A stretch of 64,000 bases of DNA. Source: a virus. The position numbers and the translations under genes are program-made. Shown here one piece after another: positions 22,731-30,542 of the stretch; the stretch's first letter is position 1, and the number at the start of each line of letters is the position of its first letter. The notes under the pieces were generated by a model that made no database searches, was not told the DNA's origin, and saw only the letters and a program-made list of their open reading frames with translations. The stretch is from the IMG/VR virus record IMGVR_UViG_3300032288_003949, positions 1-64,000 of that record; one strand, written 5' to 3'.

Positions 22731-22830
22731 TTGACTCCCTTCTCGGTGTTTGCGGGATCACCGTATCACGATTTCTGCGCCGATGTTTCATGCTAGGATG
22801 CCGTCCTGTGCAACCGACCAAGGAGGAACT
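22731..22830. promoter_or_regulatory. Divergent promoters between mIHF-like gene and plus island
   Basis: Minus strand: TGA-TACGGT (22760-22768) then GCAAACACCGAGAAGGGAG. Plus strand: TGC-TAGGAT (22791-22799) then GTGCAACCGACCAAGGAGG. Both follow the shared leader design. Confidence 0.6.
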
Positions 22831-23127
22831 ATGGATACGCGTCTTGCTTCAACCGCTGAGCTTCGCGTGGCGGCGGAACGCTCGCGGGCCGAAGGGTTCA
22901 ATCGTCAGGTGTCCGTGCGTCTGGCTGACCAGCTAGATGTCGACGGCACCCATCTGATCATCCCGCTGATGGTGCATGAGCATGTCGGCGGCGAACTCGC
23001 TGTGCCGCACTTGCGGTGCAAGGTCATGATGAAGCTCACTGGGCGCTCTGCTCCCTACAACGAAGTCGCTGACTTCCGTTGCGATGATGTGGAGTCGTTG
23101 CGGATCGTCCAACAGGACATCGCGTGA
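22831..23127 (+). CDS. Hypothetical protein, first of a tandem paralogue pair
   Basis: A 98-residue protein. It shares with the next gene the N-terminal pattern 'ST.ELR..A..(S/A)(R/K)A.GF...VS..L...LD..G.H(L/I)', followed by a beta sheet. Start follows AAGGAGGAACT. It opens the plus island that ends at 24710. Function unknown. Confidence 0.75.
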   Translation: MDTRLASTAELRVAAERSRAEGFNRQVSVRLADQLDVDGTHLIIPLMVHEHVGGELAVPHLRCKVMMKLTGRSAPYNEVADFRCDDVESLRIVQQDIA

Positions 23128-23462
23128 GCGCCGCGAAGACACGGGTCGTGTCTACCGATGAGTTGCGCGGTCTTGCGGGCTCCGCGAAGGCTTCCGGTTT
23201 CAAGACCACTGTCTCTCCACTGCTGAACCTGGATCCGAATGGCATCCACATTCTCCAGCAGGTCTTTGTCGCTGGCGATGTCGACGACGAGGACATTGAG
23301 GCGCGGATCCGTGCGATTGTTCTTGCCAAGATCTCTGGGAAGGACAAGGCGCATATGTGTCTGGTGGAGGTTCAGATGTCTGATTGGCTGCCACTTGAGA
23401 CGCTGGATCAGTTTGAGGCTCGTAAGGATGCGGCTTCCATGAAGTGGCTGGCCCGTCAGTAA
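23124..23462 (+). CDS. Hypothetical protein, second of a tandem paralogue pair
   Basis: A 112-residue protein starting at GTG, which overlaps the TGA of the previous gene (GTGA). It is a diverged copy of that gene with a different C-terminus ('VQMSDWLPLETLDQFEARKDAASMKWL'). Function unknown. Confidence 0.72.
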   Translation: MSAAKTRVVSTDELRGLAGSAKASGFKTTVSPLLNLDPNGIHILQQVFVAGDVDDEDIEARIRAIVLAKISGKDKAHMCLVEVQMSDWLPLETLDQFEARKDAASMKWLARQ

Positions 23463-23477
23463 TTCCGCTCGCTGTTG

Positions 23478-23511
23478 TGCTACACTGTGTAGCGCAATCC
23501 GACGAAGGAGG
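23478..23511 (+). promoter_or_regulatory. Shared-type promoter/leader
   Basis: Extended -10 TGC-TACACT (23478-23486) inside the perfect inverted repeat GCTACAC-T-GTGTAGC (23479-23493), then GCGCAATCCGACGAAGGAGG. This is one of the clearest copies of the element. Confidence 0.7.
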
Positions 23512-23515
23512 AATG

Positions 23516-23968
23516 ATGTTCGAAGTCAAGGAAGTTGAGAAGCGCAAGCGGACTGACTACCGCAGCTGGCGGGAGTACACCGCGAAGCCTCGGGCGTATG
23601 TGTTCCTCGATGAGGAGACCATCGCTCAGAACTTCGGGGCTCGGTTCAACCGTCCCTACAAGCTCTACCGCCCGCTGGTGCTGAAGGCGCTGGAGGATCT
23701 CGGCATCGAAGGTGCCAAGATCAGTTGGCGGCAGAAGGCTGGCTGCACTTGTGGCTGCTCGCCAGGTTTCGTGATCGATCTGCCTGATGGGATTGAAGAG
23801 GCAAGCGAGTGCTTCGATCTCTACATCAGCGTGTCCGGCCCGCCGACCGAGATCGATGAGGCGGGTGCTTTCCGGCTCGCTCAGCTTATCGGCCCCGAAG
23901 AGGCGCTGAAGGTTCAGCGTGAGACGGAGCGGGCGCTCATCCGCGAGCTTGAGGAGGTGGGGGTCTGA
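23516..23968 (+). CDS. Hypothetical protein with CxCxC motif
   Basis: A 150-residue protein with a basic start (EVEKRKRTDYRSW), a central 'AGCTCGCSPGF' Cys cluster and a helical C-terminus ('EEALKVQRETERALIRELEEV'). The second of two adjacent ATGs is preferred because the first is too close to GGAGG. Its stop overlaps the next start (TGATG). Unknown family. Confidence 0.72.
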   Translation: MFEVKEVEKRKRTDYRSWREYTAKPRAYVFLDEETIAQNFGARFNRPYKLYRPLVLKALEDLGIEGAKISWRQKAGCTCGCSPGFVIDLPDGIEEASECFDLYISVSGPPTEIDEAGAFRLAQLIGPEEALKVQRETERALIRELEEVGV

Positions 23969-24402
23969 TGGGTCAGTATCACTTCGTTTGCAACATCGAC
24001 AAGAAGGAGTATCTGGATCCGCATCGGATGGGTGACGGGCTGAAACTGCTGGAGTTCGGCTGTTCTGGCTCCGGCACGATGCTCGGCTTGGCGATTCTTC
24101 TCGCCGAGCAGAACGGTCGCGGCGGTGGGGATCTGCGCGGCAAGCATGGAGTCATTGGTAGCTGGGCTGGTGACAGGATCACGCTGATCGGCGACTATTT
24201 CGATGCCGATGATCCTGTCGCGGGCGCTCTGCCGGAGACTCCTTGGCAGCAGGACTCTGGTGAGGGGCCTTGGCGCGAGATCTCTGGCGAGGTTCGTGAG
24301 GCACTTCAGGGCGATCAGTATGTCGCCGAGGAGTTGCGGCCTGATATCAAGGCCAAGTACGATGCCATGCTGTCCAGCCGAGAAACGCAGGATCAGTCGT
24401 GA
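23968..24402 (+). CDS. Conserved 'MGQY' family protein
   Basis: A 144-residue protein of a family seen in many bacteria and phages: it begins 'MGQYHFVCNIDKKEYLDPH', continues 'GDGLKLLEFGCSGSGTMLGLAILLA' and has 'GSWAGDRI.LIGDY'. The function is not established. The C-terminal 'QYVAEELRPDIK' also ends the protein at 40698-40985, a shared tail worth noting. Confidence 0.75.
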   Translation: MGQYHFVCNIDKKEYLDPHRMGDGLKLLEFGCSGSGTMLGLAILLAEQNGRGGGDLRGKHGVIGSWAGDRITLIGDYFDADDPVAGALPETPWQQDSGEGPWREISGEVREALQGDQYVAEELRPDIKAKYDAMLSSRETQDQS

Positions 24403-24710
24403 CCACGCTTCAGACAGACACCTTGCGGGCCATTTCCGCCGATTCCTACGAATGGGATTCGGAGGCGGAGGGGAATGTTGGCGCGTCGAAGGGTCGCGGT
24501 TTCATCATTGTGCGGCGGGATGCTCCTGTTAAGGACATCCTGCTCGCCAATGGCCGTCCAGGAGCCGGATCTCCTGTTCTTGCGGAGGTCTGGCTGGAGG
24601 CTCGCGGCGCGATGCGGATCAACTTCACCGTGACGGAAGATCTGGAGGGCATTGACCCGATTGAGTTCTCTGGCCTGCTGGAGCGGGCCGAGAACGAACT
24701 CTGTTCCTAG
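24399..24710 (+). CDS. Hypothetical protein ending the island
   Basis: A 103-residue protein starting at GTG overlapping the previous TGA. It is mixed alpha/beta with 'GFIIVRRDAPVKDILLANGR' and 'MRINFTVTEDLEGIDPIEFSGLLERAENEL'. Its TAG stop is formed by the CTAG (24707-24710) that is also the stop of the converging giant gene. Confidence 0.72.
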   Translation: MTTLQTDTLRAISADSYEWDSEAEGNVGASKGRGFIIVRRDAPVKDILLANGRPGAGSPVLAEVWLEARGAMRINFTVTEDLEGIDPIEFSGLLERAENELCS

Positions 24711-27700
24711 ACTGCGCGGACCCGTCCGTTTGCTTTGACCAGACCCAGCTCGCTGGCGGATCCGTGCAGCTTCCAGACGAGTACCCAGCCGCCCGTCATG
24801 CTTTTGACCTTGACCCACTTGCTCTTGTCGCCCTTCACCGTGAAGTCTGCTCCGTCCGGAAGGTCGCCCACCTTTTCATGCTTATACTTTCCGCCGGATC
24901 CGTAGGCTGACTTGTAGAAGTTCAGCTCAATCTTGGGTGCTGCGGCTACTTCTTCGGCTGTGAAGTTCGGGCCAAGTCCAGGTGTTGTCACTGCTTCCGA
25001 GGTGGCGGTTGGCGGAGGCTCTGAGAACTCTCTGGCCACGCCGTCCAGCGTCAGGTCATCTGTCAGCGGAATGTTCTTCGTTTCGCCTGTGGTCATGTCT
25101 TTTAGGTAGATCTGTTGGCCTGTGTTGTTCTTCTGGCCTATAGCAATTACGGAGAAGGTTTTTCCACCTGCTTCAAACTCCACTTCTGCATAGCCTGTCT
25201 GAGTGCTGTCCACTACATTCTTCAGCAGTTCTCCGCCGCTGGGCTCGGTTTCGCTTGCGGTCGGTTCTTCCAGCACTTCGTTTTCCACAAAGACGCTATC
25301 TGGAACAGTTTCCCACGAGTGCCATGTACTGAAGGAAGTGTCGAATGGGACCATTTCTCCATCGGGTTCAACAAGGTAGCGCCTGAGCTCGCCTTCATAG
25401 TCTGCGTCACCGATCATGAATAGCTCGCCCTTGTAGATGTAATAGGCGTTCGATTCCAAGTTTGTCTTGTCGGCGATGTCGGTCACGGTCATGCCTTGGT
25501 TCGGGGTCATGCTGTCCATGATCATCGAGGTGGGGGTTTCTGGCACCACTTCCTTCTGCTCCTGATATGGGTGCGGAACGGGCTCTGGTGCGGGCGGGGG
25601 GTTCAGCAGTGCGAATGCGTCGACCGGCGCATCTTGGATTAGCCCTTCGTTGAGGCGTTTACCACGGAGGTCGCCGTTCACCGCATAGTTGCTCACGCCG
25701 TCTGTGATGACCGCGTTTGCTCCACTCACTTGGACCGACCACAGTTTGCCGGTCTTGTCTTGGAAGATCGTTCCGACAGTCATCTCGCCGATCTTGTCGT
25801 GCTTATACTTTCCGCCTGACCCATAGGCCGACTTGTATGGCTCAATCTCAGCTTGTGGCAGATCGCTGATCTCGTCGGCGACCGTCACCTTCTCTTGAGC
25901 GACTTCGTTCTCGTCTAAGAGGTCGTAGATTATGAGTCCTGTAGGCGGAGGGTTTGCGCCGAATAGCTTTTCGGTTTCTCCAAGCGTGATTTCGGTAATT
26001 GGCGCTGCTTCTGGCGCTTCTGAGACGAGGATCCGAACCTGGCCTTCGTTATTTTCCTGCACCTTGTAAAACTGCTTTGCGGAGTCGTCGTAGAACACAA
26101 CGCCCACCTTTAGGTTCTTGGCTGGTGCGTTTGCCATGATTCCAGCCGCTGCTTTCGCTTCCTCGTTGGTCAGCGTGGGAACTTGGGTCGTCACTGCTTC
26201 CGGCTGTTTCCACGCTGTCGCTGCCAACTTCGTGTCGTAAAAGAACACCTTGTCTTGTTCAGCGAGCTCTTGAAAGGCATTGTCTACGGTCTTGCCTGTG
26301 AGCAGATCTCCGAGTGTCTCGTTCTTCGTCAGTTTGAATTCGTCGACCACCATAGCGTTTTCAGGACTCACGCTACCCTTTCCGACGGGGCCAGATCCTG
26401 TGTAGTCTTCTACTGAGACCTGTTCGATTATCGCTTCGTCAGGGTCTACGGTTTTCACCTGATACAGCACAACCATGCCGTCGGATGCTCGCTTGTGCTG
26501 TATCACCGTTCCTTCTTTGAGCTCAGCTGCTGGAACCTTTAGGAGCACATCTCCCACTTGCTCCGCTACTTCTTGGGAGATCAGTTTGCCTGCGGTTTCC
26601 GCTTTGGTAACCGGCATGTCGCTCGGCGGAGGCGGCTCTGTGTTTACTGGCGCTCCTGATTTATGGTCTGCTTCTCCAGGAGTTCCGCCCTGCGGTTTCA
26701 GAACGGCTACCTTCTTGGTCTTCGGCGAGCTTCCCTTCTTGCCGTTGTCCATATTCTGCCATTCGATCTTGTTGCCGTCCTTGCCAATCACCTTGTAGGG
26801 GCGGACGGTCTTGCCGGATCCGCCGTGGAACATCTCGCCGATGCTCAGGTTCTGCAGCGTAGTTTCCCCGCTCGGCAGCCACGCTGAGGGGTCGAACAGG
26901 TCTTTCAGCGCTGGGTCATCCGGCGCGAGCTGGACAACGGTGCCGCCTGCGGGCTTGACAGAGACGATTCCATCCTTCTTCACGCTGGTAATCGTGTGCT
27001 TCTTGCCTTGGTAGGCGAGCGTCATCCCCTTTGCGGGCTGCAGGGTTTGACCTGCCACATAGCCCGTAGCTGGGACCAGTCGCGTGGTGGCGAAGTCAGC
27101 ATTTATCGTGCCTTGGATGCCTGTTTCCAGATCGCGAACCGTAAGCCTGTCATCAGAGATGCTCATGCTCGCTGGGACTTGGCTAAGTTCGTATGGTGTT
27201 CCATCGACCTTGAACTTGTCGCCGACTTGCATGTTTCTGATCAGGATCGGATCCTCTGCCGCGAACTGCCAAGCTGCTGGATCCCAGTCTGTCTCATCCT
27301 TTAGCGGCTTGACATTTCCCTTCAGGAAGTAGTAGGTGTTGGCCCCGTCGCCTTCGAAGGCATAGCTGTCGCCGTCGAACATGAGCTTGCCGTCGCTGCC
27401 CTTGACGATCTTGTGGTAGCGCAGGCCAAAGTTGTTGGTCTTATCTGGCCCGATCCAGTAGAGAGTTCCCTTCATTCCAATCATGAAGTCTCCCGCCTTG
27501 ACACCGGCTTCGGCAGCGACTCGCGGTTCTGGTCGACCCTTTTCGTCTACATGTTTGAACGGAAGGTCACCGTGTTTCGCTTTCAGTTGCTCCGGCGTGT
27601 ATGGCTCTCCCTTAATCTCAGGAATGTCTTTGTAGTCGGCGAAGGCTTCAAGGGCTGCCGGTGGCGGCGGCTTCAGGCTCTTTTGAGACATGATGATCTC

Positions 27701-30052
27701 TGGCGGGATAACGATTGGCAGGTCTGCGCCCTTGTCGATGTGTTCGCGCAGTCGTTCTAGCCATGCGCCAGCGCGGGGCTGCTTACTCTCCACCTGCAAG
27801 AACTTTCGTGCCTTTATGCTGAGCTCTGGGAACCGAAAGACCATCGACCGCTTGGGATCGACCTTTACCTGCGGAACGATGGCGATCTCCCTTTCCGACC
27901 CGAACATCCCAAGCCAGTTATTGACCGTCGTTGCCAGAACGATGTGGCGAATTGACAGGGCTGTCGCCACGATGGTGTTTCCGAAGCCGAGAGAAGCATC
28001 GATGTTGAACGACTGGCTAAGGCCGGAGAAGAGCCATCGATCCTTGAACAGCTTTTTCCACCACGCCACATTGTCGTTCGATCCGTGGAAGACCGTCAAG
28101 CTCGGCGAGCGGGTGCGGTTGTAAAGATCCCATGCGTAGAGATCTCGGAGCCGTCCTTGGAGATCCATGCCTTTAGAGCGTTGCTCAAGTGCGCTCTTGC
28201 CACTCTCCCCCGTGCCGGAGAAGCTCGCAAGGGAAAGGGTTCCACCCGATGAGCCCCCGTATTGGCTGTTGTGGGCTTGCTTAACCATGTTGACGATCTC
28301 GCTGTCGAAGTCAGCTTCGATTTCCTTGACCATCTGCTTTATCGGCGCTCCACTCTTCCACTTCCCGAAGCGCTGCATCACATCGATGTAGTGCATCTGC
28401 TCAATGAGCCCGAACTGTTCCCATTGGTCTTCGCTTAGATTGGAGTCCTTGGGCAGCGCCAGCGTGGGATCGTGGGTGCTGGATTCGACATAGGGCTCCA
28501 CCATGCGGACATTGCTCGTTTCGTGCATGGTCTGCTTCCCGCCTGCGACGAGCTTCTTGGGCTTTGCGGGTTTCACGCCGCCAAGTTCGGTCGGTTTGCC
28601 AGGGGTGTCTTTCGGGTCGATTACTCGGACTTCGACCTTCTTCTTGTCGCCGCTTGCTTCGTCCAGCACGACTTTGCCCTGCAGGATGTGAGCTACTTCC
28701 CATTCCTGTCCATCAAGTGTGAGCAGGTCGCCGACCCTTACTTTCTGCCCCGCTTTGCCCGTCATGGTGCTGGGGTAGATCGGGTGCTCTGCGTCTTCGG
28801 TAGCTGTCCAGCCGCCAGCAGGCGACGCCATTCCGGATGGCATGTCCTCCAGCTCAATCGTGCCAATCTGTTGCTCTAACTTATCGATGAATAGAGGCAG
28901 GATCGATTCGATGCCTTCGTTATGTGTAACTGGGATATTGAAGCTCATGAGCTTTCCCCAGTCCCGCCATCTGCTTACGGGATTTTGAAAGTAGTCACGA
29001 ATTTCTTCAGCCGTTGCTTTCAGTGTTATCGATTTAGCGGCTGGACTTGTCTGGAGGAACTCGCGCTCCTTGGCAATCAGTTTCAGAAGCGATTGCCTTA
29101 GACCCTCCGGACCGTCGTAACCCTCCGCTTCTATGTACTGCATAAGAACTGGAAACTTTTGGGCTTCCGTAAAATCTAGGCTCTCCACGAGCTTCATCGT
29201 GGCTGTCGCGGTAGCGGCTTCATCAACATAGAGCTCCAGTTCAAGATCGCGCCGCTCTAGTGTGCCGGTAGCCACCTGAGAGTCTTTATGAAACCAGACT
29301 TCCTCCTCGTTTTGCCGATCTGTTTGCGTAATTAGCGTTAGGGGCTTTCCATAGCCATCTGAGTCCACTCCAATTTCAACAAAGCTCAGGGCGACTATGG
29401 GGCTCTCGCTCCAGCTACGAATCGTTTCTGCGTCTGGTGGCGGCGTTCCGACGGGTTGCCCGCGAAACAAAGTCGGGCTGGGTGCTTTTTGCCGCTGAAG
29501 TTCGAAGTAGAGAGCGGCGGCTGTGCTGTGGGGGTCAAGGCTAGGGTCTATGGCCTCGCCCGCCCTTGCCGTTCCAAAGAAGAAGTGTTCTCCCTCATCC
29601 GCAAGCACCCAGTGCGCCAAGCCAGCTATGACACGAGCTTCATGTAGCTCGTCGGGCGTATAGGCTTTTGCCGCTGGTGATGCCATTGCCTTTTGCATTT
29701 CTTGGCGTATGGTCGTCCGTCTAGAGTTGCGACGGGCGGCATCTTCCTTCGTCATGGCGGGGGTTGCCACACTTCTGGGTAGGCCGCTGGGTGAAGCCAT
29801 AGGCCCAAGCGGAGCTGGGGATGCCATGCCGCGTGGTCTGTCTGGGGTTTCGATGAACCTGCCGCGTCGGTTGCGCGGGTGCAGCATGGGATCGAAGTCG
29901 GCGGTGAACAGGCTCCTGATCACCCGTCCAGCGCGGTTCAGAACGCGACCTTCTTGCAGGTCTATTTCTTCTTGCTCAGTAGCGAGCAGACCAGTAGGGT
30001 CATCTGGTCGCAGGTCTTCCGGCGGCGTAGTGGGTTCTAGACGGATCGGCAC
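24707..30052 (-). CDS. 1781-residue polyprotein with two ART-like domains and beta repeats
   Basis: Starts at GTG. Residues 1-75 end in a 'FDPMLHPRNRRGRFIETP' linker. MxSP linkers have Met near residues 76, 85, 123 and 408. Between 125 and 405 lies an ADP-ribosyltransferase-like region ('TLFRGQP' near 197, 'IRSWSE', 'VALSF'). A second ART-like region follows near 655 ('LTVFHGS', 'LFSGLSQSFN', 'GSEREIAIVP'). The C-terminal 900 residues hold about ten beta modules of 40-90 residues of the form 'l..G..f...G..y.V', including two near-identical 'YKSAYGSGGKYKH.K(I/V)G' units. It is probably a virion effector or structural polyprotein. ART calls are by motif only. Confidence 0.8.
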   Translation of the reverse strand: MPIRLEPTTPPEDLRPDDPTGLLATEQEEIDLQEGRVLNRAGRVIRSLFTADFDPMLHPRNRRGRFIETPDRPRGMASPAPLGPMASPSGLPRSVATPAMTKEDAARRNSRRTTIRQEMQKAMASPAAKAYTPDELHEARVIAGLAHWVLADEGEHFFFGTARAGEAIDPSLDPHSTAAALYFELQRQKAPSPTLFRGQPVGTPPPDAETIRSWSESPIVALSFVEIGVDSDGYGKPLTLITQTDRQNEEEVWFHKDSQVATGTLERRDLELELYVDEAATATATMKLVESLDFTEAQKFPVLMQYIEAEGYDGPEGLRQSLLKLIAKEREFLQTSPAAKSITLKATAEEIRDYFQNPVSRWRDWGKLMSFNIPVTHNEGIESILPLFIDKLEQQIGTIELEDMPSGMASPAGGWTATEDAEHPIYPSTMTGKAGQKVRVGDLLTLDGQEWEVAHILQGKVVLDEASGDKKKVEVRVIDPKDTPGKPTELGGVKPAKPKKLVAGGKQTMHETSNVRMVEPYVESSTHDPTLALPKDSNLSEDQWEQFGLIEQMHYIDVMQRFGKWKSGAPIKQMVKEIEADFDSEIVNMVKQAHNSQYGGSSGGTLSLASFSGTGESGKSALEQRSKGMDLQGRLRDLYAWDLYNRTRSPSLTVFHGSNDNVAWWKKLFKDRWLFSGLSQSFNIDASLGFGNTIVATALSIRHIVLATTVNNWLGMFGSEREIAIVPQVKVDPKRSMVFRFPELSIKARKFLQVESKQPRAGAWLERLREHIDKGADLPIVIPPEIIMSQKSLKPPPPAALEAFADYKDIPEIKGEPYTPEQLKAKHGDLPFKHVDEKGRPEPRVAAEAGVKAGDFMIGMKGTLYWIGPDKTNNFGLRYHKIVKGSDGKLMFDGDSYAFEGDGANTYYFLKGNVKPLKDETDWDPAAWQFAAEDPILIRNMQVGDKFKVDGTPYELSQVPASMSISDDRLTVRDLETGIQGTINADFATTRLVPATGYVAGQTLQPAKGMTLAYQGKKHTITSVKKDGIVSVKPAGGTVVQLAPDDPALKDLFDPSAWLPSGETTLQNLSIGEMFHGGSGKTVRPYKVIGKDGNKIEWQNMDNGKKGSSPKTKKVAVLKPQGGTPGEADHKSGAPVNTEPPPPSDMPVTKAETAGKLISQEVAEQVGDVLLKVPAAELKEGTVIQHKRASDGMVVLYQVKTVDPDEAIIEQVSVEDYTGSGPVGKGSVSPENAMVVDEFKLTKNETLGDLLTGKTVDNAFQELAEQDKVFFYDTKLAATAWKQPEAVTTQVPTLTNEEAKAAAGIMANAPAKNLKVGVVFYDDSAKQFYKVQENNEGQVRILVSEAPEAAPITEITLGETEKLFGANPPPTGLIIYDLLDENEVAQEKVTVADEISDLPQAEIEPYKSAYGSGGKYKHDKIGEMTVGTIFQDKTGKLWSVQVSGANAVITDGVSNYAVNGDLRGKRLNEGLIQDAPVDAFALLNPPPAPEPVPHPYQEQKEVVPETPTSMIMDSMTPNQGMTVTDIADKTNLESNAYYIYKGELFMIGDADYEGELRRYLVEPDGEMVPFDTSFSTWHSWETVPDSVFVENEVLEEPTASETEPSGGELLKNVVDSTQTGYAEVEFEAGGKTFSVIAIGQKNNTGQQIYLKDMTTGETKNIPLTDDLTLDGVAREFSEPPPTATSEAVTTPGLGPNFTAEEVAAAPKIELNFYKSAYGSGGKYKHEKVGDLPDGADFTVKGDKSKWVKVKSMTGGWVLVWKLHGSASELGLVKANGRVRAV
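24716..27440 (-). repeat. Tandem SH3-like beta modules in the 1781-residue protein
   Basis: Successive segments follow the plan 'hydrophobic-x-x-G-x-x-F...G..Y.V' and then 'E.V....G....(Y/L)'. Examples begin 'MQVGDKFKVDG', 'LSIGEMFHGGSGK', 'LKEGTVIQHKRA', 'LKVGVVFYDDSAK', 'MTVGTIFQDKTGK' and 'LPDGADFTVKGDK'. Two of them include the unit 'YKSAYGSGGKYKH' (25800-25840 and 24880-24930). Confidence 0.65.
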
Positions 30053-30072
30053 AGATCCATTGTAATGCCGGT

Positions 30073-30297
30073 TCAGCGCATCGTTCGAAGGAAGTGAGCG
30101 TGTGCCAATTCGTTAGCTGGCACCCTTCCGCAGACTCCCTTGAAGGCCTTCTCTAGCTCGCTGCGCGTGTTAGCGCCCTGTCGCTGCTGGTGCTGGTAAT
30201 AGCGCTTCCACTTCCCGCGCACCACGATATGGCGGGTTGCCCGCTTCTGCTGGTGCTTTGTCAGCGCCCGCTGCCCGCGCTTGCGTAGGATGCTCAC
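30073..30297 (-). CDS. Small basic protein
   Basis: A 74-residue protein of very high Arg/Lys/Gln content ('RKRGQRALTKHQQKRATRHIVVRGKWKRYYQHQQRQG'), probably nucleic-acid binding. It starts at GTG overlapping the TGA of the preceding gene. No family recognised. Confidence 0.7.
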   Translation of the reverse strand: MSILRKRGQRALTKHQQKRATRHIVVRGKWKRYYQHQQRQGANTRSELEKAFKGVCGRVPANELAHAHFLRTMR

Positions 30298-30533
30298 TCT
30301 GGACCGTCCATCAGGCCAGCGTAGAGACTGTCAAACCAAGCTCGCTGCCATTGCAGGATCATCTTGTCGGCCAGCCGCTCTCCGAACTCCTGTGCCAGAT
30401 AGTCATGAAACTGGGCTGCCATCATCGCCCACTGTTTCAGCGATTCTGCGTGTGCGTCGAACCTGCTCTGCGAGAACGCAAGCTCGTCGGCGAGATCGTC
30501 TGGGAGCTTCGGCGGTTCGGGCATCTCGTCCAT
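30294..30533 (-). CDS. Hypothetical helical protein
   Basis: A 79-residue helical protein starting MDEMPEPPKLPDDLADEL, with a 'AAQFHDYLAQEFGERLADKMILQWQRAW' helix. It lies 10 bases after the MuF polyprotein stop and is coupled to the next gene by GTGA. Probably a small head assembly factor; unproven. Confidence 0.7.
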   Translation of the reverse strand: MDEMPEPPKLPDDLADELAFSQSRFDAHAESLKQWAMMAAQFHDYLAQEFGERLADKMILQWQRAWFDSLYAGLMDGPE

Positions 30534-30542
30534 ACAGAAAGA

